64,000 bases of DNA from Sphingomonas parapaucimobilis NBRC 15100 (GCF_000787715.1 NZ_BBPI01000069.1:107207-171206), one strand, 5' to 3'. Numbered from the stretch's first letter, positions 52,740-60,540 are shown. The notes: a model not told the origin generated them from the sequence alone. Translations and numbers: made by a program.

Positions 52740-53060
52740 TCAGCTATCGGTGCCGGTGCGCACCAGCGTCTTCGCGACTTCTACAATCTGCGCACGCTGT
52801 CCCGGCTTGGCTTGATCCCATACGGACCAAATAGCGTCTTTATCGGTCGGGTCACGCATTAGAAGGTCGGCTACCGTGCAGCCGTACATGTCAGCCAGCG
52901 CTTCCAGCAGATCCTGATTATAGGGCTGCTGCCCCTTCTCGATGCGCCCGAGCTGGGGCTGCGAAATATGCAGCTCCTCCGCGACCGCCTCAAGCGTGCG
53001 GCCGGGCTTTAGCCTTCTCCACTCACGGAGAAACGTCTTTTTACGCGTACCGTTTGCCAT
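52740..53060 (-). CDS. CI-like phage repressor
   Basis: This 106-residue XRE-type regulator has a helix-turn-helix at EAVAEELHISQPQLGRIEKG (residues 25-44) followed by QQPYNQDLLEALADMYGCTV. A short helical tail replaces the peptidase domain of lambda CI, so it would not be inactivated by RecA-stimulated self-cleavage. I start at ATG 53060; the frame is open upstream into the operators. It is divergent from the Cro-like gene, with the operators between them. Confidence 0.88.
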   Translation of the reverse strand: MANGTRKKTFLREWRRLKPGRTLEAVAEELHISQPQLGRIEKGQQPYNQDLLEALADMYGCTVADLLMRDPTDKDAIWSVWDQAKPGQRAQIVEVAKTLVRTGTDS

Positions 53061-53111
53061 GGCTGCATTATGCGCCAGGCTTTTGCCGCATTCGATTAGC
53101 GCAGGTGCATA

Positions 53112-53147
53112 AATATGCTTGACCTGCATATGCATCACATGCATATT
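53112..53147 (+). promoter_or_regulatory. rightward early promoter with two repressor operators
   Basis: TTGACC (53119-53124) and CATATT (53142-53147) are separated by 17 bp and precede the Cro-like ATG by seven bases. Operators AATATGC-N7-GCATATG (53112-53132) and CATATGC-N7-GCATATT (53127-53147) cover both promoter boxes. Consensus with the leftward sites is AATATGC-N7-GCATATT. Confidence 0.85.
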
Positions 53148-53154
53148 TCTGCTC

Positions 53155-53373
53155 ATGACGCTAGACACTTACTTGTCCGCCAAGGCGATCACGGAGCCCG
53201 CCTTCGCTGCTCTGGTCGGCATTGACCAGTCCACCGTCAATCGCGTTCGACGTGGGGCTATACCCTCTGCTGCCGTGATGCGCAGGATTTGCGCTGCGAC
53301 GAATGGCGCAGTCACGCCGAACGACATTTTTGGTATCACGCCAGTAGCTACCCGCAAGGGCCGCGCTGCATGA
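53155..53373 (+). CDS. Cro-like regulator
   Basis: This 72-residue protein has a helix-turn-helix: FAALVGIDQSTVNRVRRGAI at residues 17-36, with a short C-terminal strand. It starts at ATG 53155, just after the promoter. As in lambdoid phages, the small regulator opposite the repressor probably binds the same operators and favours lytic growth. It overlaps the next gene by four bases. Confidence 0.85.
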   Translation: MTLDTYLSAKAITEPAFAALVGIDQSTVNRVRRGAIPSAAVMRRICAATNGAVTPNDIFGITPVATRKGRAA

Positions 53374-53525
53374 CGAAAGCGATCCTCTCCGACCTCGCCC
53401 GCGCCAAGGTGCTGTTCCAAGCCCGCGCGCTCGCTGCCATCATCGGCACCACCCCGCCAGCCCCGACCTGCGCCCACTGCCGCGCGGTCCTCTGTGGCTG
53501 CGCTGACCATATCCGGAAAGGCTGA
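53370..53525 (+). CDS. 51-residue phage protein with cysteine cluster
   Basis: This small protein reads MTKAILSDLARAKVLFQARA, then TCAHCRAVLCGCADH with four cysteines and two histidines that could hold zinc. The ATG overlaps the Cro-like stop. Unknown role. Confidence 0.55.
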   Translation: MTKAILSDLARAKVLFQARALAAIIGTTPPAPTCAHCRAVLCGCADHIRKG

Positions 53526-53528
53526 GAC

Positions 53529-53681
53529 ATGGACATCTTCATTCCCGTCTTCCTCACGCTGATCGGCCTTTCGCTGGTCGCCATCGCATATCTCGCCTGC
53601 ACTGCCCCCCTCGGCTGGGAAGACGATCAGGGCTTTCATTTCTGGGTACGCGGTCACTTTGTCCATGGGGAGGGCCAATAA
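53529..53681 (+). CDS. 50-residue phage membrane protein
   Basis: This frame reads MDIFIPVFLTLIGLSLVAIA, one transmembrane helix, followed by a soluble tail with HFWVRGHFVHG. It starts three bases after the previous stop and ends two bases before the next start. Function unknown. Confidence 0.55.
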   Translation: MDIFIPVFLTLIGLSLVAIAYLACTAPLGWEDDQGFHFWVRGHFVHGEGQ

Positions 53682-53683
53682 TC

Positions 53684-54151
53684 ATGGCTGACGCCCATGT
53701 CGTTCTGTCCATTACGGACATATCGGAAGAAGAATTCCATCCACTTATGGTCCTTGGACTTTTGCGGGTAGAGCGCGCTCTTGGTGGGCGTCGCCAGCTT
53801 GCCGCAGCAATGGACCTGTCGACCAAGCAGGTCGGCAATATCATGCGGTCGGGCTCGACTGACCCGAAGCGCCTATTCGATACCTGGCAGCACGGGTCGC
53901 TGGACGACATTGCGGACCGATATGGCTTTCGCGTCGTGCCGAAGGGCGCCGTCTGCTCCAGCGATGTGGGCCGGTCGTCTCTGACCGTTTTGGGCCTTCT
54001 GCAAAAGCTGATGGAAGCCGAGGCAGACGGCAAAATCGACCACAGCGAGAAGCTCGGCATGGAGCCCGATCTGCGGGCCGTGCGATCCTTCATCGACCGG
54101 ATGCTGGAGGACATCGCCGATCTGCGCCGTCCGCGCGGGGTGGCCGCATGA
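53684..54151 (+). CDS. putative phage helix-turn-helix regulator
   Basis: This 155-residue protein has a likely HTH at RRQLAAAMDLSTKQVGNIMR (residues 36-55) and a helical C-terminal dimerisation-like part (SFIDRMLEDIADLRRP). In position it matches the CII-like or early regulatory gene of temperate phages. It is followed by a four-base overlap with the next gene. Confidence 0.65.
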   Translation: MADAHVVLSITDISEEEFHPLMVLGLLRVERALGGRRQLAAAMDLSTKQVGNIMRSGSTDPKRLFDTWQHGSLDDIADRYGFRVVPKGAVCSSDVGRSSLTVLGLLQKLMEAEADGKIDHSEKLGMEPDLRAVRSFIDRMLEDIADLRRPRGVAA

Positions 54152-54831
54152 GCCTAAACCCCAATCAGGTCGCCATTTTCCAGTTTCTTGAAAAGGCCGC
54201 GATCCAAGGCGCGCCGTGTCCGCAAAATGTGGACATCGTGGGCGTTACGTCATTCACCCATCCAAAGTCCGTCTGCAAGGCGCTGACTGCTCTGGAAAAA
54301 GCCGGGTTCATTTCGATCCGTCTCGATAACAACCGGCGCGCGATCACGATTTGCAGCACCGGCGCCACGACTGGGCTGACCAATCTCGAAAGTGGGCGGC
54401 GGTTCGGACTATCACGCTCGGCTGAAGCGCGTGAAGAGCGGCTCGAGAAGCTATTCGCTTTGCTGAACGATGCGGCCGAAAATGGCTTGCCTTGTCCATT
54501 GACGCGTGACCTCGCACCCGCGATCGGATCGCGGTCCGGGTCCAGTATCGATGCGTATCTTCGGATGCTGGCGAATAGCGGAAAAATCGCATTGCGCGGT
54601 TTCTCTGGCGGCCGTGTCGTCACGATCGTGGCAACGGGGAAGTCGACAGCAGAGGTCCCTGGCGTCGAATTGACCAGCGAACGGCGTCCGTCAAACGTGA
54701 CGATCCTTTCGATCATGCCCACCCAGCCCCGCGTTTTCCGTGACCCCTGCCCCGGCTGTGGTGTCCGTATGGACGCCGATCCTGCCATGTGCTGCGATCG
54801 TGGGCGCGCTCTGCGGAAGCTGGTCGCATGA
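54148..54831 (+). CDS. tandem winged-helix protein with C-terminal zinc knuckle
   Basis: The 227 residues contain two similar winged-helix modules, at about 3-70 (NQVAIFQFLEKAAIQGAPCP) and 92-160 (LEKLFALLNDAAENGLPCPL), each with a recognition-helix region. A CPGCGVRMDADPAMCC knuckle lies near residue 205. This looks like a DNA-binding replication initiator or regulator, before the helicase genes. I recognise no named family. It overlaps neighbours by four bases on both sides. Confidence 0.7.
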   Translation: MSLNPNQVAIFQFLEKAAIQGAPCPQNVDIVGVTSFTHPKSVCKALTALEKAGFISIRLDNNRRAITICSTGATTGLTNLESGRRFGLSRSAEAREERLEKLFALLNDAAENGLPCPLTRDLAPAIGSRSGSSIDAYLRMLANSGKIALRGFSGGRVVTIVATGKSTAEVPGVELTSERRPSNVTILSIMPTQPRVFRDPCPGCGVRMDADPAMCCDRGRALRKLVA

Positions 54832-55211
54832 ACGCGATCACCGAGCAGCCGGTAGCTCCGGACAGCAAGCAGCGCGATAAGCGCATCATCGCAGCGGCCC
54901 GCGCCATCTTTACCGAGGCGCTTGAGGCCGGGCAGCGCGGCGAATTCTTCGACCAGGCGTGGCAGGCGAGCACGGCGCGTACGCGGCTCATGCAGCCGTC
55001 GCAGTCCGCGATGGCCGCAATCGAGCGCCGCGATCGCACGCTGTATTTCTTCGAGGAAGGGCTGCGCGCGGGAAGCGCTGGCGTGCCTGCCGATCACGCA
55101 TGGCCCAAGTCATACAGCCTGGTCATCGCCAAGCAGATTACCGAGCGGGTTTATGACATTCCTGCTGGATCAGGCGTCGCCATCGCAGAGCGGATGGGGG
55201 TGGCGTTGTGA
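54828..55211 (+). CDS. hypothetical phage protein, helical
   Basis: This 127-residue, mostly helical protein reads DKRIIAAARAIFTEALEAGQ and, later, AWPKSYSLVIAKQITERVYD. No catalytic motifs. It sits between the winged-helix protein and the helicase, overlapping both by four bases, so a replication role is possible. Confidence 0.65.
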   Translation: MNAITEQPVAPDSKQRDKRIIAAARAIFTEALEAGQRGEFFDQAWQASTARTRLMQPSQSAMAAIERRDRTLYFFEEGLRAGSAGVPADHAWPKSYSLVIAKQITERVYDIPAGSGVAIAERMGVAL

Positions 55212-56587
55212 TAGAGCTTCGCGACTATCAGCAGCAGCTTATCGCCGACATCCGTCAGCAGTTTCGCAGCATGGATCGCACCGTGCTTGTCCAGCTCGCA
55301 ACGGGTGGCGGCAAGACTGTCACGTCAGCCTACATGGTCAAGACTGCCAGCGCGCGCGGTAAGCGGTGCTGGTGGGTCGTGCATCGGCGCGAAATCATTC
55401 TGCAAGCGAGCCGTACCTTCTGGTCGATGGAAATCCCCCATGGCCTCATCATGGGAGGATCTATCGGCGATCCAGATGCGATGGTGCAGGTCGGATCAGT
55501 GCAGACCCTGGCGCGTCGTATCGGCAAGCTTCCACCGCCCGATCTGATCATCTTTGACGAATGCCACCACATGGGTGCTGAGCAATATCAGGCGATCTAT
55601 GAAGCGTGCCCGCGTGCCCAGATCGTCGGGCTGACCGCAACCCCTTGGCGGCTTGATGGTCGCGGCTTGGGCCGCTGGTTTGATAGCATGGTGCAAGGCC
55701 CCACGCCTGCCGACCTGATGGAGCGTGGCGCTCTTTGTGACTATCGGCTGTATGCCCCGTCATCGGCTGACGTTAGCGGCGTGGCGACGGCTGGCGGCGA
55801 TTTCAAGCGCGATGACCTAGCCAAAGTCATGGACAAGCCCGCCATTGTCGGTGATGCGGTGGCGCATTACAATCGACTGGCGCCGGGCAAGCGGGCGATC
55901 GCATTCGCTGTCTCGGTTGACCACTCCAAGCATATCGCCGCGCAATTTAATGCCGCTGGTATCGCGGCCGCGCACGTCGATGGCAGCATGGACAGCAGCA
56001 CGCGCGATGTGATCGTGGATGATTTTGCAGCTGGTCGCTTGCAGGTTCTGAGCAATGCCGACCTGTTTGGCGAAGGCTTCGACGTGCCCGCCGTTGAGGC
56101 GGTGATCCTGCTACGTCCGACGCAATCGCTATCGCTTCATCTGCAGCAGATCGGCCGCGCGTTGCGTCCGGCCCCACGTAAGCCGCACGCCATCATCTTG
56201 GACCATGCTGGCAATGCGATGCGCCACGGCCTACCCGACGATGACCGAGAATGGACGCTGGAGGACCGCAAGAAGCGCAAGCGTGGCGAAAAATCTGAAG
56301 TGCCGGTCAAGCAGTGTCCGGAATGCTACCGGGTTCACACGCCCGCGCCTGAATGCCCGCAATGCGGTCATGCCTATGCAGTGCAGAGCCGTGAAATCGA
56401 ACAGCGGGACGGCGAGCTGGAGGTCGTGGATCTCGACGCGATTCGGGCCAAGAAGCGCACCGAATTGAAGTCCGCCAAGACGCTGGAAGACCTCATCAAT
56501 CTCGGTCGCCAGCGCAACTACAAATATCCCGCTCAATGGGCTGGACACATCATGCGACAGCGCCAAGCCTGGAGGGCCGCGCGATGA
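55208..56587 (+). CDS. superfamily 2 DEAD/DEAH-type helicase
   Basis: This 459-residue helicase has Q-motif-like LRDYQQQLIADIR, Walker A QLATGGGKT at 29-37, DECHH (117-121) and SAT-equivalent GLTATPWRL. Helicase C motifs include ADLFGEGFDVPAVEAVILL and the arginine finger QQIGRALRPA. A C-terminal zinc ribbon (CPECYRVHTPAPECPQCGHA) follows at about 375-394. It starts at GTG 55208, overlapping the previous stop. Such helicases of replication blocks unwind DNA near the origin. Confidence 0.93.
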   Translation: MIELRDYQQQLIADIRQQFRSMDRTVLVQLATGGGKTVTSAYMVKTASARGKRCWWVVHRREIILQASRTFWSMEIPHGLIMGGSIGDPDAMVQVGSVQTLARRIGKLPPPDLIIFDECHHMGAEQYQAIYEACPRAQIVGLTATPWRLDGRGLGRWFDSMVQGPTPADLMERGALCDYRLYAPSSADVSGVATAGGDFKRDDLAKVMDKPAIVGDAVAHYNRLAPGKRAIAFAVSVDHSKHIAAQFNAAGIAAAHVDGSMDSSTRDVIVDDFAAGRLQVLSNADLFGEGFDVPAVEAVILLRPTQSLSLHLQQIGRALRPAPRKPHAIILDHAGNAMRHGLPDDDREWTLEDRKKRKRGEKSEVPVKQCPECYRVHTPAPECPQCGHAYAVQSREIEQRDGELEVVDLDAIRAKKRTELKSAKTLEDLINLGRQRNYKYPAQWAGHIMRQRQAWRAAR

Positions 56588-56907
56588 CCCATGGCGAACT
56601 GGTCAATAAGCTGCTGCTGGCAGTGACACCATTCGGCTTGGCTTGGCCGAACGCGACCGGCTGCGCGAAGGTCGAAGGTCGGATGCTGCGCTATGGCCTA
56701 CCCGGCAGCGCGGACATTCTCGCATGTGTAGGTGGGCGCATGATCGGTATCGAAGCTAAGGTGGGCCGGGATGCATGGCGCCCGAAGCAGCGCGCCTTTG
56801 CGGATGCGCTGACCCGCGCTGGCGGCACCTACATCCTCGCGCGCTCGACGGATGGCACAGGCGATGACGCCGTGACCGCGACCTTGGAGGCTATCCATGG
56901 GTGCTGA
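56584..56907 (+). CDS. VRR-NUC domain nuclease
   Basis: This 107-residue nuclease has the PD-(D/E)XK residues of the VRR-NUC family: RYGLPGSADILACVGGRMIG then IEAKVGRDAWRPKQRAFADA, with Asp and Glu-x-Lys around residues 44-59. These stand-alone phage nucleases are thought to resolve Holliday junctions. It overlaps the helicase by four bases and VapE by 11. Confidence 0.85.
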   Translation: MTHGELVNKLLLAVTPFGLAWPNATGCAKVEGRMLRYGLPGSADILACVGGRMIGIEAKVGRDAWRPKQRAFADALTRAGGTYILARSTDGTGDDAVTATLEAIHGC

Positions 56908-58090
56908 GCCTATTCCGCTGAACGCCTGGCGCGGCCGGTTGCAGATCGGCGCTAAAGGCGAGCGCAAGACCCTCTACAATCTTATGCTGTACCTCCAGAA
57001 CCTGCCGGGTTTGGGGTCAGCAATCCGCTACAATGAGCTTAGCGGCGTGGTCGAGTGGAAGGGTGAAGCCATCCGCGACGCCGATTACGTCGACATCCAG
57101 ATCATGGTCGAGAAGGCCGGTTTTCCGCCAAACAAAACCGATATCCCGGCTGCGATCGCACGCCTCGCGTTTGACCATGCCTATCACCCAATCCGCGATT
57201 ACCTGAACGGACTGAAGTGGGATGGCGTCAACCGGCTGGACCGGTTCCTGCCGATCCTTTTTGGTGCTGAGGATACGCCGTATGTGCGCGCGATCGGCCC
57301 GCGCTGGATGATCGGCGCTGTCGCTCGGGTCTATGAACCCGGCTGCAAGATGGACACCATGCTGGTGTTGGAAGGTCGCCAGGGCCTGAAGAAATCGACC
57401 GCTCTGCGCACGCTGTTCGGCGCATCATACTTCGTCGAGATGGTCAACGAGTTGCGCGATCATAAGCGCTTCGTCGAGCAGATCGCAGGCAAGTGGGTTG
57501 TGGAGTTTGCCGAGCTTTCCGCACTTCGCAAGGCCGATGTCGAGCTGGTCAAAGCCGTCATCACGATGCAGGTCGATAAGACCCGCCCATCCTACGGTCG
57601 GCACACGGTCGAATATCCGCGCCAGTGCGTGCTGGCAGCATCCGTCAATCCGAAAGCAGGTCAAGGCTATCTCACTGACAGCACCGGCAACCGTCGCTTC
57701 TGGCCCGTCGCCTGCACCGCGATCGATCTAGACAAGCTGGCCCGCAAGCGTGACCTGCTCTGGGCTGAAGCGGTCAGCCGGTTTCGCGATGGCGAGCAAT
57801 GGTGGCTGACGGATGAGGAAAACAGCTTGGCTGTGCGCGAGCAGGACGCTCGTATGCAGGGAGACGTGTGGGAAGATACTGTCGCAGCTGGCCTAACGCC
57901 CGGCTGGACTTATTCGTCTGCCCAGATCCTCAGCGACATCATCAAGATGCCGATCGAGCGTCACGATCAGCGCGCAAAAGAGCGCGTCGCCGCCATCATG
58001 GCCGAATTGGGCTGGACCCAAGCATGGGCGAAAGAGCGTCAGCCAGACGGCCAGCGAAAGAGCGCGCGTGTCTGGAGGCTGGCAGAATGA
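56897..58090 (+). CDS. VapE/virulence-associated-E-like helicase
   Basis: This 397-residue ATPase has an N-terminal part typical of the VirE/VapE family (DYLNGLKWDGVNRLDRFLPI). Walker A is LEGRQGLKKSTALR (about 157-170), Walker B-like acidic strand WVVEFAELSALRK, and then PRQCVLAASVNPKAGQGYLT, DSTGNRRFWPV with the sensor arginine. This is the replicative helicase module of many temperate phages, often with a primase, which I do not see as a separate gene here. Its stop overlaps an ATG (ATGA) that opens onto the heptamer array. Confidence 0.9.
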   Translation: MGAEPIPLNAWRGRLQIGAKGERKTLYNLMLYLQNLPGLGSAIRYNELSGVVEWKGEAIRDADYVDIQIMVEKAGFPPNKTDIPAAIARLAFDHAYHPIRDYLNGLKWDGVNRLDRFLPILFGAEDTPYVRAIGPRWMIGAVARVYEPGCKMDTMLVLEGRQGLKKSTALRTLFGASYFVEMVNELRDHKRFVEQIAGKWVVEFAELSALRKADVELVKAVITMQVDKTRPSYGRHTVEYPRQCVLAASVNPKAGQGYLTDSTGNRRFWPVACTAIDLDKLARKRDLLWAEAVSRFRDGEQWWLTDEENSLAVREQDARMQGDVWEDTVAAGLTPGWTYSSAQILSDIIKMPIERHDQRAKERVAAIMAELGWTQAWAKERQPDGQRKSARVWRLAE

Positions 58091-58093
58091 GCC

Positions 58094-58390
58094 TGTCCAC
58101 ACCTACCCCTTCAACGCGTGGACATCTGTGGACACGATGTGGACATATGTGGCCGATGCGGTCCTATATTAGGTCCGATTTGATGCATGTCCACGGCCCT
58201 GTCCACGCATTGTACACACCGGGGTGTGGACAGCATTTTTCGCAGTTTTCTGCGGCTTCTATACCCCTGTCCACACTGTCCACACCCTATAAGGTAAATA
58301 AAGGGAAAGGTGGAAAGAGAGGGGCTGTTACCCCGCTTTCTGAACGTCTGTCGGTTTCGGATAAGGGTGTGGACAGTGTGGGTGTGGACA
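58094..58390. repeat. array of eleven GTGGACA/TGTCCAC heptamers
   Basis: The heptamer GTGGACA, in one or the other orientation, begins at 58094, 58118, 58128, 58139, 58188, 58200, 58226, 58268, 58277, 58369 and 58384, eleven copies in 297 bp. Several form TGTGGACA, one to two bases from the DnaA-box core TGTGGATAA. An AT-rich patch (CTATAAGGTAAATAAA) lies near 58287-58302. It follows the helicase genes directly, as a replication origin with iterons would. A frame starting at 58087 crosses it but looks like shadow. No other gene seen. Confidence 0.75.
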
Positions 58391-58403
58391 CCGTCCGCAC
58401 CCC

Positions 58404-58592
58404 CTACCCCTCCAGCGCGGCTGCCAGTGTGGCGCGGACCCAATCGGGGCCGCGTTGCTCCAGTGCTCGTTTAGTCTCGGGCGTGACCAGCGTGGTATGC
58501 CGGACCAAGACCACGCCTGGCGTCAGTGACTTACGCCCCGACCGGCCCTTTACGCCGCCCTTGCCTGGGATGCCGGGCATGTCAGGCGACAC
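58404..58592 (-). CDS. small phage protein, minus strand
   Basis: This 62-residue protein starts MSPDMPGIPGKGGVKGRSGR. Basic, with LVRHTTLVTPETKRALEQRG and a final ATLAAALEG helix. It runs against the surrounding operon and is coupled to the gene at 58582. It resembles small phage transcriptional regulators in size only. Confidence 0.55.
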   Translation of the reverse strand: MSPDMPGIPGKGGVKGRSGRKSLTPGVVLVRHTTLVTPETKRALEQRGPDWVRATLAAALEG

Positions 58593-58866
58593 CGCTCTGC
58601 AGCAGCTCGACGGTGCCAGGGGCAGCGAGAATGTCAGCCGGGTCGCCGATGTAGCTGGTCACGCCCAGATCAATGTCGCCATCTTCGTCGGCAACGCGCG
58701 CCGTCAGATCGTCAGCCAAGGTGTACGCGCCACCCTCGTCAGCCGGAGCGTTCATGAGGTCGCTGGCGAGGAAGGTGGCACGGGCAGCGTCGGCGCTGTC
58801 AGCAGCGGTCGCCAGGGCCATGAAGAAGCCGCTATTGGTGGCGGTCGCGGTGTAGATCGTGGTCAT
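58582..58866 (-). CDS. small acidic phage protein, minus strand
   Basis: This 94-residue, strongly acidic protein has the helix ALATAADSADAARATFLASD and the segment TARVADEDGDIDLGVTSYIG. It is encoded opposite to the rightward operon, with its own upstream region of about 90 bases shared with the gene at 58961. An AT-rich TTGACG...TATACT-like promoter on the minus strand lies near 58898-58923, with short (15-bp) spacing. Function unknown. Confidence 0.6.
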   Translation of the reverse strand: MTTIYTATATNSGFFMALATAADSADAARATFLASDLMNAPADEGGAYTLADDLTARVADEDGDIDLGVTSYIGDPADILAAPGTVELLQSGVA

Positions 58867-58960
58867 TTCAGTGTCTCCGTTGCGTCTGATGTTCTAAGTA
58901 TACTTAAAACATACAGCCGTCAACAGGGTTCCGCAGATTTTTTGCGACAGGAGCATTTTT

Positions 58961-59128
58961 ATGCCCGCGCGGCCTGAGACGGGACTCACTCCGATGCTGA
59001 TCGGCATGCTGCGCGCGGATACCGCCGCACGCAAGCGGGTCGCAGTCAATCCGGATCCAGTCGCCAGGCGGCATGGTGTGAGCGCGGAGATGGTCGGGTT
59101 TTACCTCAAGTATATGGGAGAGAAGTGA
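58961..59128 (+). CDS. 55-residue phage protein with helix-turn-helix-like region
   Basis: The frame starts at ATG 58961 with AGGAG seven bases upstream. It contains DPVARRHGVSAEMVGFYLKY, which looks like a small DNA-binding helix pair. The stop overlaps the next start (TGATG). Confidence 0.6.
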   Translation: MPARPETGLTPMLIGMLRADTAARKRVAVNPDPVARRHGVSAEMVGFYLKYMGEK

Positions 59129-59526
59129 TGGAAAGAGATTGGCAGGTTGGTCCTGTTCAGATCATCACGACCACTGGGCCGCAGGTTATTGCGGGCTGGG
59201 TCAACGGCAATTTCGGCCTCGATTTTCGAGCCATGCTGACTGACGAGGAAGAATGGGACGGCGGCTGGGTTCTCACCCACTTGCCGACTGGTATGGTCGT
59301 CCGGCGCATTTTTGCCAATCTCCAGACTGCGCAGGCATATGCTGGAGAGGTCGCAGCTCACGGGGATTGGGACTTCAACGAGGCGACGCCAGACCGGATG
59401 AAAGCACTCAGCCCGGTCATTGCTGAGGCCAAGGGCAAGTTTCCGAATGTCACCACTGCCCATCGCGTGTTCGGTGAGATCGCGCCGCGTTACGCCCTCC
59501 CCGCCGCGCAGGGGGACGGGGAATGA
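59128..59526 (+). CDS. hypothetical phage protein
   Basis: This 132-residue protein starts MERDWQVGPVQIITTTGPQV. Probable beta-rich domain (GNFGLDFRAMLTDEEEWDGG) followed by helices near the C-terminus. No recognisable family. It is coupled to both flanking small genes. Confidence 0.6.
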   Translation: MERDWQVGPVQIITTTGPQVIAGWVNGNFGLDFRAMLTDEEEWDGGWVLTHLPTGMVVRRIFANLQTAQAYAGEVAAHGDWDFNEATPDRMKALSPVIAEAKGKFPNVTTAHRVFGEIAPRYALPAAQGDGE

Positions 59527-59633
59527 GGGAAGAACACGACGGCATTCCCGTCAAAATCACCGTCATTGAGTGGGGGCTGATCGTCGCATTCGTGATCGGT
59601 GCCATCCTCTATTTCTTCGGAGACGCAATATGA
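59523..59633 (+). CDS. 36-residue phage membrane peptide
   Basis: MREEHDGIPVKITVIEWGLI continues into one hydrophobic helix ending ILYFFGDAI. Start and stop both overlap neighbours by four bases, which is the main evidence that the peptide is made. Confidence 0.55.
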   Translation: MREEHDGIPVKITVIEWGLIVAFVIGAILYFFGDAI

Positions 59634-59803
59634 GCGGCAATGATGATCTGGTGCCCGTAACGCAGTCAGATCGCGAGGGTGCCGCACACCGTTGCGGGTG
59701 CGCCGCCAAAGCCAAGGCTATCCGTCGCGGCGAGATGGATCACACCGAATTTGTGCAGGGGATCACGAAATACCGGCGCCTGTCGGGAAAGGGTGCAGCA
59801 TGA
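59630..59803 (+). CDS. 57-residue phage protein
   Basis: This small protein has a CGC motif (AAHRCGCAAKAKAIRRGEMD) and a basic C-terminus. ATGA overlaps on both sides. Function unknown. Confidence 0.55.
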   Translation: MSGNDDLVPVTQSDREGAAHRCGCAAKAKAIRRGEMDHTEFVQGITKYRRLSGKGAA

Positions 59804-60333
59804 GCGACGACCTGAAGGTGGATTGGGCGAAGCCGATCGAGGCGGTGCATGTGGATGGGCGGGTGGTGGCTATGGAGCTGGCAGGCGGTCGATCTGCTTT
59901 CGGCTCCATACTTACTCGCCACACTGCTGGGCCGGAAACGAACACGTCGTGGAATGATGATGGGACTGACACTGTAAACCGCTCTGGCTGGCGCATCCGC
60001 AACGTCGCTGACGTCCCTTGTAATTTCAAGGCACCCTCCGACGACATCGCCAAGCGGATGGAGGCGTTCATTCGTCATGCAGCAGCCGGACCAATAGCAG
60101 ATAGCTATGCCATGTACCGTGAGGCCCGAGCGATTGAAGCTTTGATGGACCAACGGGTCGACGCCGATCTGCTAGAAGCGCGCAAGATCGCCAATGCGTC
60201 GCGATTGTCTACTGACCCTGACGAGGTAGCGGGCTTTCTGATCGGCAAGTGCGACAAGCATCCGCTCGTCGTGTGCGCACTGGCTGCCATCAAACTCGGT
60301 CGGAAGCTTGAGCGCGACAGCAGGGGGGGGTGA
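59800..60333 (+). CDS. hypothetical phage protein
   Basis: This 177-residue protein starts MSDDLKVDWAKPIEAVHVDG. The N-terminal 70 residues look like a small beta domain common in phage proteins of this position (HVDGRVVAMELAGG); the C-terminal half is helical, with AMYREARAIEALMDQRVDAD. Not recognised. It directly precedes the packaging genes. Confidence 0.65.
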   Translation: MSDDLKVDWAKPIEAVHVDGRVVAMELAGGRSAFGSILTRHTAGPETNTSWNDDGTDTVNRSGWRIRNVADVPCNFKAPSDDIAKRMEAFIRHAAAGPIADSYAMYREARAIEALMDQRVDADLLEARKIANASRLSTDPDEVAGFLIGKCDKHPLVVCALAAIKLGRKLERDSRGG

Positions 60334-60540
60334 ATGGGCCGCCCTCCCCTCCCAGCACCGGATGACTTTGCCGACGCCTTCATTCAGCACGGATGGGAGG
60401 CGAAAGATATTCTCAACATGGACACGCCGCGCTTCAAGCGGTCGCTGACTGCGTTCGGTGATGACCTGAAGCGCCGTCGCAAAAATTATGTGATGGGCAG
60501 GCGACTTTCCTCCCTAAAAGTCGGGCAAAGGCAGGTGTAG
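60334..60540 (+). CDS. small basic phage protein before terminase
   Basis: This 68-residue protein starts MGRPPLPAPDDFADAFIQHG, then helical HGWEAKDILNMDTPRFKRSL and a very basic end (DLKRRRKNYVMGRR). It could be a DNA-binding homeodomain-like partner of the packaging enzyme. It begins directly after the preceding stop. Confidence 0.6.
   Translation: MGRPPLPAPDDFADAFIQHGWEAKDILNMDTPRFKRSLTAFGDDLKRRRKNYVMGRRLSSLKVGQRQV

Noticed and set aside
58087..58400. CRISPR array interpretation of the repeated heptamers
   Set aside because: Units are only 7 bp, occur in both orientations and at irregular spacing; there are no regular spacers and no cas genes.
58087..58977. Plus-strand frame through the heptamer array (ATGA-coupled to VapE)
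   Set aside because: Coupling is suggestive, but the product is low-complexity with odd composition, ends across two convincing minus-strand genes, and its first third is simply the repeats translated. Kept only as a remark.
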